A stretch of DNA of 64,000 nucleotides from Nitzschia sp. pyKryTriq1 (lineage: Eukaryota; Bacillariophyta; Bacillariophyceae; Bacillariales; Bacillariaceae): contig OY101119.1 in assembly GCA_956465555.1 (NCBI GenBank), positions 868,001 through 932,000 on the forward strand, read 5' to 3'. Below are positions 42,385 to 53,800 of the stretch, piece after piece. The position numbers were made by a program, and so were the translations under genes. The first letter of the stretch is position 1. The number at the start of each line of letters is the position of its first letter. Under the pieces are notes generated by a model, which worked only from the letters and a program-made list of their open reading frames with translations, did not search any database and was not told where the DNA came from.

Positions 42385-42984
42385 TCAATTGCTAGAGTTC
42401 TTTGATGCTTCTTTGACGCGCAAACTCGCACCGTTGATACAGAAACGAGGTAAACGGCCATCTTCGCGCTTACTTCGCGGATCGGAGGCTGGACTCGATA
42501 TGAAAAGCTCTTCAGGCACATCACTTGGTCTTGGACCATCCAAGAAAACATGACCCAAGTGAGATGAACACCGTCCACATCGGCATTCCAATCGACCGTC
42601 AAACTCCATCTTATATGACACAGCGCCTTCGTCGACGGTCCGCCAGAACGAAGGCCATCCACTCCCGCTGTCGTATTTGGAAGAGGCATCAAAGAGCTCT
42701 TGCCCGCAGTATGCACAATTGAATGTGCCCTCTTTTTTCTGATAATTGAGTGGGCTTGTCCAGGCAGGTTCCGTCAAGCCAAGCCGCAAAACCAAAAGCC
42801 GTAGCGGGTTAAAAGTCTTGACGCCATACAACTTCTCAGGATCTTCATTGTTGGATGAGGACTTCATGACTGGTTTTGATCCTTTTTCATATATTCGAGA
42901 TTGGAATGCAGAAACTCCAGTGTTTTGGAAAAGCCCTACTGAGCAGAGCAGAACGACCAGAAATAAAGATCGAATCTTCGACAT
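42385..42984 (-). CDS. MSRB: Peptide-methionine (R)-S-oxide reductase MsrB, plastid-targeted
   Basis: Repairs oxidised methionine (R epimer) using thioredoxin; likely in the plastid stroma. From the ATG at 42984 the protein has 199 residues; the same frame runs upstream only to a GTG. The signal peptide (SLFLVVLLCSVGLF) ends in VSAFQSR, a good diatom SAF plastid motif. The catalytic domain has the two zinc Cys pairs (Cys90/Cys93 and Cys136/Cys139), SGSGWPSFW (107-115), SHLGHVF (141-147) and the nucleophile Cys182 in RFCINGASL. All required residues are present, so the enzyme should be active. Confidence 0.93.
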   Translation of the reverse strand: MSKIRSLFLVVLLCSVGLFQNTGVSAFQSRIYEKGSKPVMKSSSNNEDPEKLYGVKTFNPLRLLVLRLGLTEPAWTSPLNYQKKEGTFNCAYCGQELFDASSKYDSGSGWPSFWRTVDEGAVSYKMEFDGRLECRCGRCSSHLGHVFLDGPRPSDVPEELFISSPASDPRSKREDGRLPRFCINGASLRVKEASKNSSN

Positions 42985-43500
42985 TATCGTCGCGTCCTCG
43001 CTTCGTGTTATCTCCACTCTTTCTTTTGAATGGGAGAATTAGAAGAATGTGATCCAAGTAGAACTGTGCCACTCAAAGCTCACAGCGGTGCATTGTGCTT
43101 TACGAGTCATCGTCTTCTGAGATAGTTGTCGAGGGGTGGACTGCTCTGAGACTGCTGTTCGATGGAAAAGGAAGTGGTGCACTTTTCCCGCCACGCACGG
43201 ATCAAGCGCCAAAAAGTCGCGCCACCCGGTGTATGTGCGCGACGGAGAAGAAAAGATCCAGAAACAAGATTTTAAATTCAGACCTCGCCGCACTCTCGAA
43301 GCATGTTGGAGTAGCACTCTAACAACACCATGGGGTAGTCTCTAGCATATTCTCATCTAATGTGGTATTATTTATTGCTCTATGTGATCTATTGATTTTG
43401 CGAAAAGGAATTGTAGTGCGTTCTTGTAGTGATTTTGGTGGTGCTTTTATGAACTCGTACAGGTCGAAAAAATGTATTTTGCTTGCAAGTAGTTGGTTCG
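42985..43500. other. Intergenic stretch upstream of MsrB
   Basis: Promoter region of MsrB and 3' flank of the weak gene on the right. No family resemblance in any frame and no repeat seen. Confidence 0.35.
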
Positions 43501-43944
43501 TCATGCCCTGTTTCCCATGGGAAGTCCCTGATCTTGTCCGTAAGAAGCGGGCCACACAAGGAATCTCCCGCGTCGTTGAAAGGTCGGGGTTCTTGGTTCA
43601 TGGGTTTCATACAGTGATGCTGCGACTTCGACACCGAGCTCCGATGGAAAGATTTCGGTGGTTTGAGGTGCTCTCTTGAAAGATCGGTTATAACTCGCCG
43701 TAGGATATTCCACTCTGATCACTTGGGCGCTCGAAGAGAAGCAGCCATCAGTAGCTGGAATTGAAAGACTAGCAGGTCTCGGCAGCGGTGGCATTGCATG
43801 ATTGTTCGCGTGGTTTCTTCCGCAAAACTCGCCTGGCGGTTCCAATGTTGTTACAGGGGACATCACTGGTGACAGTTGTGTGTTATAGGATGATTCTGCT
43901 TTGCGATCTGGGACGGGTGAATGAACTGTTTCGTTTATCCTCAT
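43501..43944 (-). CDS. Hypothetical protein, weakly supported
   Basis: An open frame continues in from the right; using the ATG at 43944 it gives 147 residues, Pro/Ser/Arg-rich, with no domain, signal peptide or membrane segment that I recognise. The ATG has a reasonable context (ACAATGAGG). The coding case is thin: composition does not separate it clearly from non-coding frames in the area, and shadows on the plus strand are of similar length. It may be a real small gene or chance. Confidence 0.25.
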   Translation of the reverse strand: MRINETVHSPVPDRKAESSYNTQLSPVMSPVTTLEPPGEFCGRNHANNHAMPPLPRPASLSIPATDGCFSSSAQVIRVEYPTASYNRSFKRAPQTTEIFPSELGVEVAASLYETHEPRTPTFQRRGRFLVWPASYGQDQGLPMGNRA

Positions 43945-44909
43945 TGTAATGTGCGAGAAAGATCTTGTGTGTGTGTTGAGTTGGAGAAGGCAAGCAGTAC
44001 TTGTACACCGGTACCGTTTGAGTTTGATATGGTTCTCTCGCCGATGCTCGACGCAGGGAATTTGTGAGGCAAGTTGGAGTGCTGCAATGCTCAACGGGCG
44101 GCGTGAGACGCGATGCCAACGCCAACAGCTGTCGTAAAGCACGGATCATCGTGCTGGCACTCTTTTTTGATTGCGCGGAGTTTCCATATGATATCTACAG
44201 CACGAATAAATCTATGTGCACACAGTTGACTAGTATCAACATGATTTCTGTCGATAAAACACGGCTAAATTTCTACAATATAAATATTATTAAGGTAAGT
44301 ATGTATCATAAATCAAATCTATCACGGTGGAGGGAGATGCTACTCCTCTCACTTTTCCCCCAAATTTGTCCATGGGCGGGAACGTGGTAGAAGGTTTGCA
44401 ACATTGGTACGATTCATCCGGATCCATCCAGATATTTCTACTACTGTACTAGAGTAGGGAAAAGATATTTTGGATTGTCGTGCTGGAAGGCGCCGTCATT
44501 ACAGGCCTATCTAGAACTGGGACTCCGTACTTGTATGGGTTCCGATACTAGAATTTCTCCGCAACACTGATCGAACATCATGATGTTTGTTTTTTCCCGA
44601 TTTTTTCCGTGCAGTAAACCTACATGTGGTCCAGACGCCTTATGCCTCGGGAATAGTAACCCAGGATTGCAATTGTCCTGGTCAATGTAGACAGTAATAT
44701 TCCAAGAAGTATGGAGCTCATATTTTCTCGCTGCTCACTAGAGAGCAAGGCTACAGCACGGTCTACTGTCGAAATTATAATAATATCCTAAAGAAATCTT
44801 GGAACGTTTCAAAAGTAGATTATACAGCATCCTGTATTACATTTAAAAACGCGAGGCACACGATTGTCTCGGTTCAGAAAATTATAAAGTATAGTCTAGT
44901 AGAAGACGC
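43945..44909. other. Intergenic stretch, 3' of SAHH
   Basis: No gene supported. One GTACTTGTACACCGGTACC palindrome patch lies at about 43998-44016, and a GTAC-poor AT-rich area at 44770-44850 leads into the 3' UTR of the SAHH gene. Confidence 0.4.
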
Positions 44910-46444
44910 CTAATAACGGTAGGTGTCGGGCTTGTAAGGACCATCGATGGGGATACCAACGTAGTCGGATTGTTCCTTGGTCAGCTTAGTGAGTTTGGCA
45001 CCAAGGGCAGGAAGGTGAAGATTGGCGACCTTCTCGTCGAGGGTCTTGGGAAGGACATAGACCTTTCCTGTGGCGTACTTGTCAGTGTTTCGTTCGTTGT
45101 ACAATTCCAGTTGGGCAAGGACTTGATTTGTGAAAGAGCAAGACATGACAAACGAAGGGTGACCGGTGGCGCATCCCAAGTTGAGAAGACGTCCCTCAGC
45201 CAAGACAATGACACCCCGTCCTGACTCGAAGACGAATTTGTCGACTTGGGGCTTGATGTTGATTCTCTTGCAAGCCTTCATAATACCATCCATGTCGATT
45301 TCGTTATCGAAGTGACCAATGTTTCCGACGATGGCGTTGTTCTTCATCTTGGCCATGTGCTCCGTCATCAAAATTCCCTTGTTTCCGGTGGAAGTGATGA
45401 AGATATCTCCAGTTTCTAGCACATCCTCCAGAGTGCAGACTGTGTAACCTTCCATGCATGCTTGAAGAGCACAGATGGGGTCGATCTCGGTAACGTAGAC
45501 AACACATCCGTTGGCACGCATGGCATGGGCGCAACCCTTACCGACGTCACCGTATCCGCAGATGACGGCCTTCTTACCAGCAAGCATGACATCAGTGGCA
45601 CGCATGATACCGTCGGGAAGCGAGTGCTTGCATCCGTACAAGTTGTCGAATTTCGACTTGGTGACGGAGTCGTTCACGTTGATAGCAGTGAAAAGGAGAG
45701 ATCCGTTCTTCTCCATGGTGTAAAGACGGTGGACACCGGTGGTGGTTTCCTCCGAAACTCCGAGGCATCTGGAGGCAATCTTGTTCCACTTGTCGGTCTC
45801 TCCGCTTTCCAAAAGACGCTTGAGGATGGTGAGAACAATCTTGAACTCAGCGTTGTCAGTGGAGCTGGGATCGGGAAGGGTTCCGTCCTTCAAGAAAAGG
45901 TCTTCGGCCTTCTTTCCTTCGTGGATAATAAGAGTCATATCACCACCGTCGTCGACGATGAGGTCAGGTCCGTGACCCTTGCCGTCATCCTCTTGCCAAG
46001 TGAGGGCGTTCAATGTGCACTCCCAGTATTCTTCCAAGGATTCTCCCTTCCATGCGAAGACGGCAGCAGATTCGTCACGGGCGATGGCGGCAGCGGCGTG
46101 GTCCTGAGTGGAAAAGATATTGCACGAGCACCAACGAATGTCTCCTCCGAGATCCTTCAAAGTTTCGATAAGGACGGCAGTCTGGATGGTCATGTGAAGG
46201 GATCCAGAAATACGAGCACCTCCGAAAGGCTTGGCAGGACCGTACTCGGAACGGCAAGCCATAAGTCCAGGCATCTCAACCTCAGCGAGCTCAATATCCT
46301 TGCGACCGTAGTCAGCGAGGGAAATATCAGCGACTGTCAATTGTCATTGGAAAAAAGAAAAGATGTGAGCGCTGGCCATCGAAATGACAGGGAAACCTTG
46401 AGCAGGAGCTAAAAGTTCTTACCCTTGTAATCTCCGGTGGACAT
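44910..46444 (-). CDS. SAHH: S-adenosylhomocysteine hydrolase (adenosylhomocysteinase)
   Basis: Splits S-adenosylhomocysteine to adenosine and homocysteine and so removes the inhibitor of SAM-dependent methylation; cytosolic tetramer with tightly bound NAD. Exons 46444-46423 and 46333-44910 give 481 residues, the usual length. The first exon encodes only MSTGDYK and splices in phase 1 into [13 protein letters not shown]. Seen motifs: the N-terminal [18 protein letters not shown] block, the NAD-binding [15 protein letters not shown], and the closing KPDTYRY (family: KPDHYRY). No targeting peptide. The codon bias is strong (many C-ending codons), as expected for a highly expressed gene. Confidence 0.97.
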
Positions 46445-47695
46445 GTTGGGTAGTTGTCTGATTGAAAAAATGGATACGAATCTACTTGATTCAGAAAATA
46501 TGGGCTTAGCAATGGTCGAAATGCTTTGCGAATCGAGGAGAAAATCGTATCGTCGTCGGCCGATGATCGGTCGGTGGTGAATTGATGGGCTGTGCGATGA
46601 TTAGTTTAGGAGGCGAGCAAGTTTTGCAATTACTGTACCGGTACCTGGAACCACGTGCCGAGGAGAGTACGTAGGGTAACGTAGAACCCAGTAGGGAACG
46701 TTCTCCTGAAATTGGCGGGAACGTCCAAGGTGGCCTACGCACGTCCATCGTAGGGTTGCACGTGCACCAATCTTGACGTACAAGTACAGACGGAATAAAA
46801 ATATCATATCGTTTTCGAGGACCGGTACCCAGGTACATACATACCGGTACCAGGTACTGTAACTGGTATGTACTTGTACTTCGTAATCTACAGACCCGGG
46901 GGGCGCGGCCTCCTCTCTCGTCGCTACCGGTACATACATTACATAGCTCCCGTGCTCCTCCCGCTCCCCCACACAGGCAGAGCAATACAGTACCGCCAGT
47001 ATGTACAGTACCAGGTACTTGCACAAGTACCGAGTACGCAGATAGACTACGTGTAATCCAATGAGTCGTCGCCCGCGTCCTCATTCATCATTCATCATTC
47101 ATGATCAGTCATTGTAATTATCATCTTTCATCTCCTCACCTCGCTCGTCATCGCTTGTCCACGCTACTATTGCCGGTAGGAGTAGGGAGTAAACTACGAA
47201 TATTATCGTAAACTTGTAACTACTGGAGTAGACCTCTAGCTCTCTAGTAGACTAGATTCTACTTTTTCGCTGCTTTAGGGATAAGAACGACTACAACAAT
47301 GATGTTGAGGAGTACTCCTACTTAACGTTCGTACCGGGTGCAGCCATTGCTAGAGAGAGTAGTATTAGCAGGCTCCCTGTCCATTGTACTCGACTTATAG
47401 TTCCTCTCTAGAATAGCATTGAATCATAATGTGGATTGATAGGCATTTCGATTAAAATCTACTCGCACAAGTTACTTGAACTGGGTAGTACTTGTACGCT
47501 TTTTTAGTTCGAATAGGAGACGACTCTCAAGAAGATTACTAACCGCGGTTCGCTTGACGGGCACAAAAAACCTGTATTGACTTGAATTATCCGTTCGTAA
47601 GGTGAAACAAATTTCCAGTTCGTCTCTCTTAAAATGCGGTAGATATCAGAGCGAGGTCGCTCAGCAGATGATTTTACAGCAAAGCAGCGCTTGCA
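46445..47695. other. Large spacer with the densest palindrome clusters
   Basis: This 1251-bp spacer is upstream of SAHH and downstream of the small plastid-type gene. TACCGGTAC, GGTACC, CCAGGTAC and GTACTTGTAC palindromes fill 46630-46645, 46820-46875, 46925-46940 and 46990-47045. Further right are CT/AG-rich patches. No gene is supported; the 192-residue minus frame at 46506-47084 is made of this sequence. Confidence 0.55.
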
Positions 47696-48112
47696 CTAAT
47701 ATTCTGGGTCGGCCGATTTTAAGCGATTGTATTCGTCCTCGGTGAAGCGGTATCCGACGAAAACTCCTCTAGCGGACGGAATTCCATCTTGTTGTAGTGA
47801 GCTTGGACGCTTCGAATTTTGCTGTCGGTTGTTGACTGGCGATGGCATGTGTTCATAGTGGATGCCGTCCTCGATGCGGCGGTCTAACTCGGTCATTGGT
47901 TCCCACTCCACATTGAAAGCAGACTCTCTGGCGGTTTGGGAAGGGCCACCTCGTGAACCCCATGGACCTGAAGATGAAGTAGGCAATGCCGAAAGCGCGG
48001 ATGGTCGGAACGAATTCAAGGCTCGACATCCAATTGGCGCCAAAGCGGTTGTAGCGCCGATTGTGAGACTACTAGCAATGGCAACGGATGAATAGCAAAT
48101 GGATGCCCTCAT
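47696..48112 (-). CDS. Small protein of unknown function, probably plastid-targeted
   Basis: Single exon, 138 residues, ATG at 48112. Residues 1-25 resemble a signal peptide (SSVAIASSLTIGATTA), and the cleavage context TTA-LAP has Leu at +1, acceptable for a diatom plastid presequence. The remainder is Ser/Pro-rich and probably flexible, but RESAFNVEWEPMTELDRRIEDG and the C-terminal GVFVGYRFTEDEYNRLKSAD look ordered. No known domain recognised. Confidence 0.6.
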   Translation of the reverse strand: MRASICYSSVAIASSLTIGATTALAPIGCRALNSFRPSALSALPTSSSGPWGSRGGPSQTARESAFNVEWEPMTELDRRIEDGIHYEHMPSPVNNRQQNSKRPSSLQQDGIPSARGVFVGYRFTEDEYNRLKSADPEY

Positions 48113-49326
48113 TCTCGAATTATTATCACAAGCTTGTTCTTTTTGGGTCTTTATTGCCTGGCGGAGAGTCTGGTGTGATGAGAAGGTTTGTTTCCACGGA
48201 TTTGCGTTGTGAGCTCATTGGAATGATGGATGATCGTTTTGTTCCTTCTGGCTGTTGTTTTCTCCTCGATAGGATGACCGTTGGAAGTTCGAGCCACAAT
48301 CTCCACTTTTGATTGGATGTCATACTCGTAATAATATTTTCAAATAAACAAAAATGTATGTACGTAGGTATAAAGGATATTTAGTGTATGTATAATAATA
48401 TTACATTAGAATATGTAGATACGTTGACTAATGGACGACTAACTAGACTCATTCGATTTTATTGAATTGAACAATGTAGCACATCATCATGATCTGATTG
48501 CTACAGTACCTGGTACCGTACTGGTGTACCGGGTAGATCTCAAAGTACGATCAAGGTACGATGTAGACGACTGACTCGAGGACATTGTTTTCGTCGTCCG
48601 CTACTAGTCCGCCACTCTTGTTTACAGAGCACTGAGAGTACTGCTCTAGAAGTGGTGAGGCAGGAGAGGAGTCTATCACCGTGATACTAGACTCCTAGTA
48701 GATAAGTTAATGTTCAACCAAAAGTGGCTGCGCGTCCTCTTTGTACTTGAGTACTGTACACCTCCTCATCAAGAACATACGAGAACATGTCAGAAAAGTG
48801 AGGAATGTTGGGAGTTAAGATGTCTTTCAGCGTCCTGTTCTCTAGCATGACATGGAGCTACTGAGTACAGTTCGGTGGTTGCTGCACCCAGTAGGCAATC
48901 ATGGCGAAAATCGTTAGCTGGGGGGTGCCTCGCTCTGGATTCATGTTTGACGTAGCTTTGTCTATCTAGCAGTGCTGCGCAGAAGTGGAGGGCGACAACG
49001 ATGATTTGATATACTACGAAAACTCAGTACCGGTGGCATGATCCATCAAAGGTGATCCTTACAAATACAGTAGTAGGAGCCTCTGAGGTAGGTCAATCCC
49101 AACGGCAATTGCTCCATTGAAAGAGAGACATCTCCACCAGCATGACGCCCTCAGCAGTCAAAATAACATTTGACTACTATCTTTTATCTTACGTTTTACT
49201 TAAAAATATTAGTTCTTGGATTTAGTCGCCCGAGGTAAGGGCAGGTCCCCAAACGGCCCTCCGTAAAAGAATCAGTGACTGTGACAACTTCGAAGCTTTT
49301 CTCCAACCAACTTCCGAATCGTCGCG
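48113..49326. other. Large spacer between two small minus-strand genes
   Basis: 1214 bp without a supported gene. A GTACC palindrome cluster at 48504-48537 (acagtacctggtaccgtac) and a lone TACCGGT near 49029. The remainder is AT-rich and plain. The reason for the length is not obvious; an undetected gene with small exons or a non-coding RNA is possible. Confidence 0.4.
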
Positions 49327-49806
49327 TTAATAGCCCTGTTGCCGCCCGTGAGGCGGTTGTTGTTGTTTCGGTTGCTGACCTCCCCGCGCTTGCTGCTTTT
49401 GCATCTCCTGGAAATGGTGGGCCTTGGCTGCCTCATAGGCGGCAGCGGCAAAACCTCCAACCAGGGGGCGGGCAGCTGCACTTCCTGTCACAACAGTACC
49501 CCCGCGTCCAGGCGCGGGTCCAGGAGGACCACCCCGAGGTCCACCTTGGGGGGCATCATCCTCGTCCGAGTCTTCGTAATCCGAATCGTCAAAGTCGATT
49601 CCGAATCCTACACCACCGCCAGGTCCCACTTGGAGCACAGAACTGTTTCGACGGCCGCCCCCGCCGCCAGCACCGCCCATTGGAGCTCCGTCCTGCATGT
49701 TTGCAGGAGGAGAGCCCGCCGCTGGAGGAGGACCCCCCATGGCTCCGGGGCCGGAAAAGAGGGACGACCCTCGTCGCGGACCGCCACCACCAGCTTTATC
49801 AGACAT
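49327..49806 (-). CDS. Gly/Pro/Gln-rich small protein, function unknown
   Basis: Single exon, 159 residues, ATG at 49806. It starts MSDKAGGGGPRRGSS, with several GG/PR-rich stretches, an acidic patch (DDSDYEDSDEDDAP), and a C-terminus of QQ/PKQQQPP. Probably intrinsically disordered; the RG/RGG-like segments suggest possible RNA contact, but this is inference. High GC of the frame may be the reason for its openness, and antisense frames here are also long (178 and 181 codons), so coding on this strand is likely but not certain. Confidence 0.55.
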   Translation of the reverse strand: MSDKAGGGGPRRGSSLFSGPGAMGGPPPAAGSPPANMQDGAPMGGAGGGGGRRNSSVLQVGPGGGVGFGIDFDDSDYEDSDEDDAPQGGPRGGPPGPAPGRGGTVVTGSAAARPLVGGFAAAAYEAAKAHHFQEMQKQQARGGQQPKQQQPPHGRQQGY

Positions 49807-50822
49807 TGTGATGAATTAAATTATAGTCAGTTGAAAGAAAGAAGACGTGTACTGGTACCCCCGGAGCGAAAGGCCGATCACTAAACGGAACGACTCGACT
49901 TAAGGCGAATGTGAACTATCTCCGTGATAGAAACAGTCCTCAAGCTTCTTTGCTTTCTCTTTGCGATGTGCAGTAGGTGAGAATGTTGATGTTGTGCAAC
50001 AAGGGTCTCTCGACGCAACGGATGTGATTGAACAACAACAGTACAAGTGGACTACTGTACCGGTACTGGGGCTTGGCACACAGAGAGGAGGGGGAAGACC
50101 CGGGCGGAACGATGGCACCACCACCCAGCACCCAATCAATCTTTGGGTGTTGGGCGTTGGGCGCTGGGCGCTGCGCTGCCGCGGCTGGCTGGTGCCGTAG
50201 CGTTGTTCTCCATCATCGTGCAAGTACAGTACCAGTACTCGTACGGGATGTACTGTACCGGTACGACAAGTACCGGTACTACCGGTAGTAGGTGATGGTG
50301 GGGTTCGTAAAAAAATTCGCGAAGAGCGTGGAACGATGACCGCGAGAATGACCCGTCGTAGGTTTTGGTACTACACAACTACTGGAAGATTCCGTGGAAA
50401 GTTCCGAACGTTGAGGTGTGTCCGGGCTATCCTTTGAGAGCGTGCAGGTATTGAAGTACCAGTTTCGTACGTACAAGTACAGTACCAGGTACCAGTACGT
50501 ACTGTACAACATGTTAAGGTTCTTGGACGTAGATTGATTAGCGCGCAACATGCATGGAACAGAAATTGTATTCTGACAGCAGGGCCGATCGAAGAGGAGC
50601 TCATTTTCATTAAGTCGAGCCGGGCGAACCAAAGTACCCGACGAAAAGAAGCTGTTATCCGATGATGATTGACAATCTATTCTCTGGTAGTACTCTAGAG
50701 AGAAGATTATTACTATGTTGACTACTATGGAATTCATTCACGCGCCTCTGGTACTAGCGCAAACAAAAGAGTACACGTATTTGTAATCAATGATGGTTCG
50801 CGGCATCGTGCCTGAACCAAAA
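49807..50822. other. Spacer with several palindrome clusters
   Basis: 1016 bp between the Gly-rich gene's start and the SKI2 stop. GTACCGGTAC-type palindromes occur at 49850-49860, 50053-50068, 50218-50290 (several in a row, including TACCGGTACTACCGGTAG) and 50455-50520. No gene is supported. Minus-strand frames at 49900-50737 are low complexity. Confidence 0.5.
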
Positions 50823-53800
50823 TTAGCTCACATAAAGACTTGCTGCAAAAACGATATCACGTTTGATGGCCACGCTAGCAGCCTCCATCTTCCGGTACAG
50901 CGTCGGGTTCCCCACGACCCGGGCGCAATTCCGGACTTCACGACACAACTCATCCAAGCGCGTTATGCATCGAACAATTGAGCCTTCTTGCGCGTCAGTC
51001 AACTCGCAGATGTTGCTGAAAGGTACCCCCAGGGCCCATTCGTACACAACATGAACGAGACCAAAACGTAGCGTCTTGTCTGCGTAGTCCAATGGGTCGA
51101 TATCAAGTCCGTGCTCTCGCTGCAGTTGTCCCAGGTGCAGAGCAATTGTCTTCATTCGATCGCAACAATTGACGAGTGATTCGGGGACTTCCATGGTTAG
51201 ATTGTCTTCGCTCTTCTGTTGGTAGAGCAGGGCACTCAAGGCTGCGACGATCTCCGTAGGCTCCAACTCATTCAAAATTCCTTCGAAGACCATTTCAGTC
51301 ACGATCAGTTCCTCGCAACTATTCACTTCACATGCAACTCTTCCCTTGACACTGACTGTCTCGTGCTCGTCGATGTAACCAAGTGTTCGAAGTACTGCCT
51401 TTCTCTGCAGGAAATCTGGGAACAGCTGCAGACTTTCATTAGACAAAAGATGGCTCAGCGCATCGACCCGCTCTTGAAGCTGATGTTTGCGTTCCACGAG
51501 AGTGTAGTATTTCTCAAGCGTCGGGTGTCGATGAGATTGGTACTGTCGCATTCTGTCGGCGAGAATCTCAACAAACCCACACTCCCTGATGAAATCTACA
51601 ACGTCGCTTCCACGTTTCACAGAGTCCCGTAGGTCCAGAGCTTGCAAGCCTGACGCCATCTCTTCTTGCTCGGCAGCAACTAGAATTTCCATGGCACTTT
51701 CGATTGCTTCTGCCTCAGATGAAATGCCTCTCTTCTTCTGTACACCAAAGAATGCATCGTCGTCGTTTCGCTTCCCACCACGAGCCTTCATACCTGCAAA
51801 AGGATCGTCAAGGCCACGCGCTGCGGGTTTCGTGCCAAAAAATACAGAGCTTGCAAGCCCGTGCCCCATTGCTGATTTTGTTGCCTTGCTATCTTTGAAC
51901 AGCAAGTTGGGCTCGATTTTCTTCTTGGTTGATGTCACCAAAACAATTTGATCGATGGTAACTTTGTAAACTGCATAAAATCGATGATTTGCGAATCCAA
52001 TCGAACCAATCGCAACAGTCTTTGGTTCCCCTTGCTGTTGTGCCTCCGAGCCGGGGACGTAGCTTTCAGGCAATAGGACCATGCACACAAGAGACCCGAT
52101 ACCCTTCGCTCCGTTATCGGCTGGAACTGAGGGCTTCGATGTGTCCTGTTTTGTTCGATTCTCCAGAATGATCGCTGGAGCTCGGACTATGCCATGTTTT
52201 CTTGCGTTTGAAATAAGCACTATTCTTCCAGCTTGTAGCACTGTGTCGGCCGAGTCATCAGTAGACGCGATGATATACTGAAGCAAAGACTTGTTTGTGA
52301 CAATGAGTTCAGCACAGGTGGAGAAGTATTCCTCGAGATCTTCCGCTCCTACTCGTTGATGTGCTTCATTCTTCAATTGTTCCTCCAATTTAGTCAAGGT
52401 CTTGCGTCCGCGAGCAAGGAGCTTCGGGTATTCATTAGCCGTCAGTGCGCGTTGTGTGGCGAACTCGCTAAAGGAACGTTTAATCATACTTTCGACGCTC
52501 ATTTCCTCTACTCGTAGCAGGTTCAGAATCATGTTGTACGTCAGACGGAATTGAGACCGTAGCATTGTCGATGAACCGGTCAACATGTTTCGTAAGATTC
52601 CAATGGGAGGAGGAGTCTCGCCGAAACAGCAGATAATTACGGTACCCACTGTGTCAAGACCTCGACGGCCTGCTCTTCCTGCCATCTGTGTGTATTCTGC
52701 GAACGTTTAGAAAGGACAACAGGTCAGACAAGACCGTAACTCGATCACGCGATTGATACTTCGAAAAAGGGTACATACCACCAGGCTCCAAGACACGGAA
52801 TTGCGTCCCGTCATGCTTTCGAATGGAATTGAAGACTACAGCTTTCGCCGGCATGTTAACACCCATAGCAAACGTCTCGGTGGCGAACAGTATCTTAATC
52901 AGGTTTCTTGAGAACAAGATTTCGACCATTTCTTTTAAAATCGGCAAGAGACCTCCATGATGCTACTCATAGCAAAGGCGACGACTGAGTTAGCCTCCCT
53001 CATGACAACACTTGAAACATGCAATACACATATATAACGTACCACACCAATACCTCGTTTCACCATCTCGCATACCGTCAAGACTTGAGGCAAGATCGCA
53101 TCGTTCGGGGATAGTCGCGCCACTGTTTGATGCGTAAATCCCAACACCGTGCTGGCTTCTGCGGCTGTATTCAGGTCAAGCGACCGTAGTTGGTTGGCAA
53201 TTTCTTCGCATTTCTGTGCAAAATGAGAAAGAGAAGAAGGCGTTAGTTGGACAATGAGTTAATCTAGTAGTCGAGGGCAGATCTTGGTGAGGATCCAAAC
53301 ATACCTTCTTGGAGAATGAAAAGACGACCGTTGGAGTGAGCTCTTCTCTTTCCAAGAACCGAACCAAAGACATCCAATCTGCTTTGCTTCCTTCTGCTCG
53401 CCATACTTGCTCGGCCGGTCCCCGTGCGGACGATGAGCTGGTTGATTTCGCCCCCTTGACACCCTTGTTGGGGGTTTTCGGTTTCAACGCATTTGAAGCT
53501 TCCTGGTAACCCTTGTCATAGAATCCACTTTTGCCTTCCATAACCTTGTGCAATTTCAGATTAGCCCAAAGATAGTGCGACAAGGGAACGGGACGATAAT
53601 CCGTCTTGACGACGTGCACAGGTTTCCGCTTGGTACGGCCAATCCAGTCGGAGAATTCCAAGGTATTAGGTGTGGTAGCCGACAAGAAGATAAGATTTAC
53701 GTACGATGGTAACATGATGATAACTTCCTCCCAGACTACACCTCGTTCCGAGTCGTTGACGTAATGAACCTCGTCGAAGATAACCCATTCAATATCCCGA

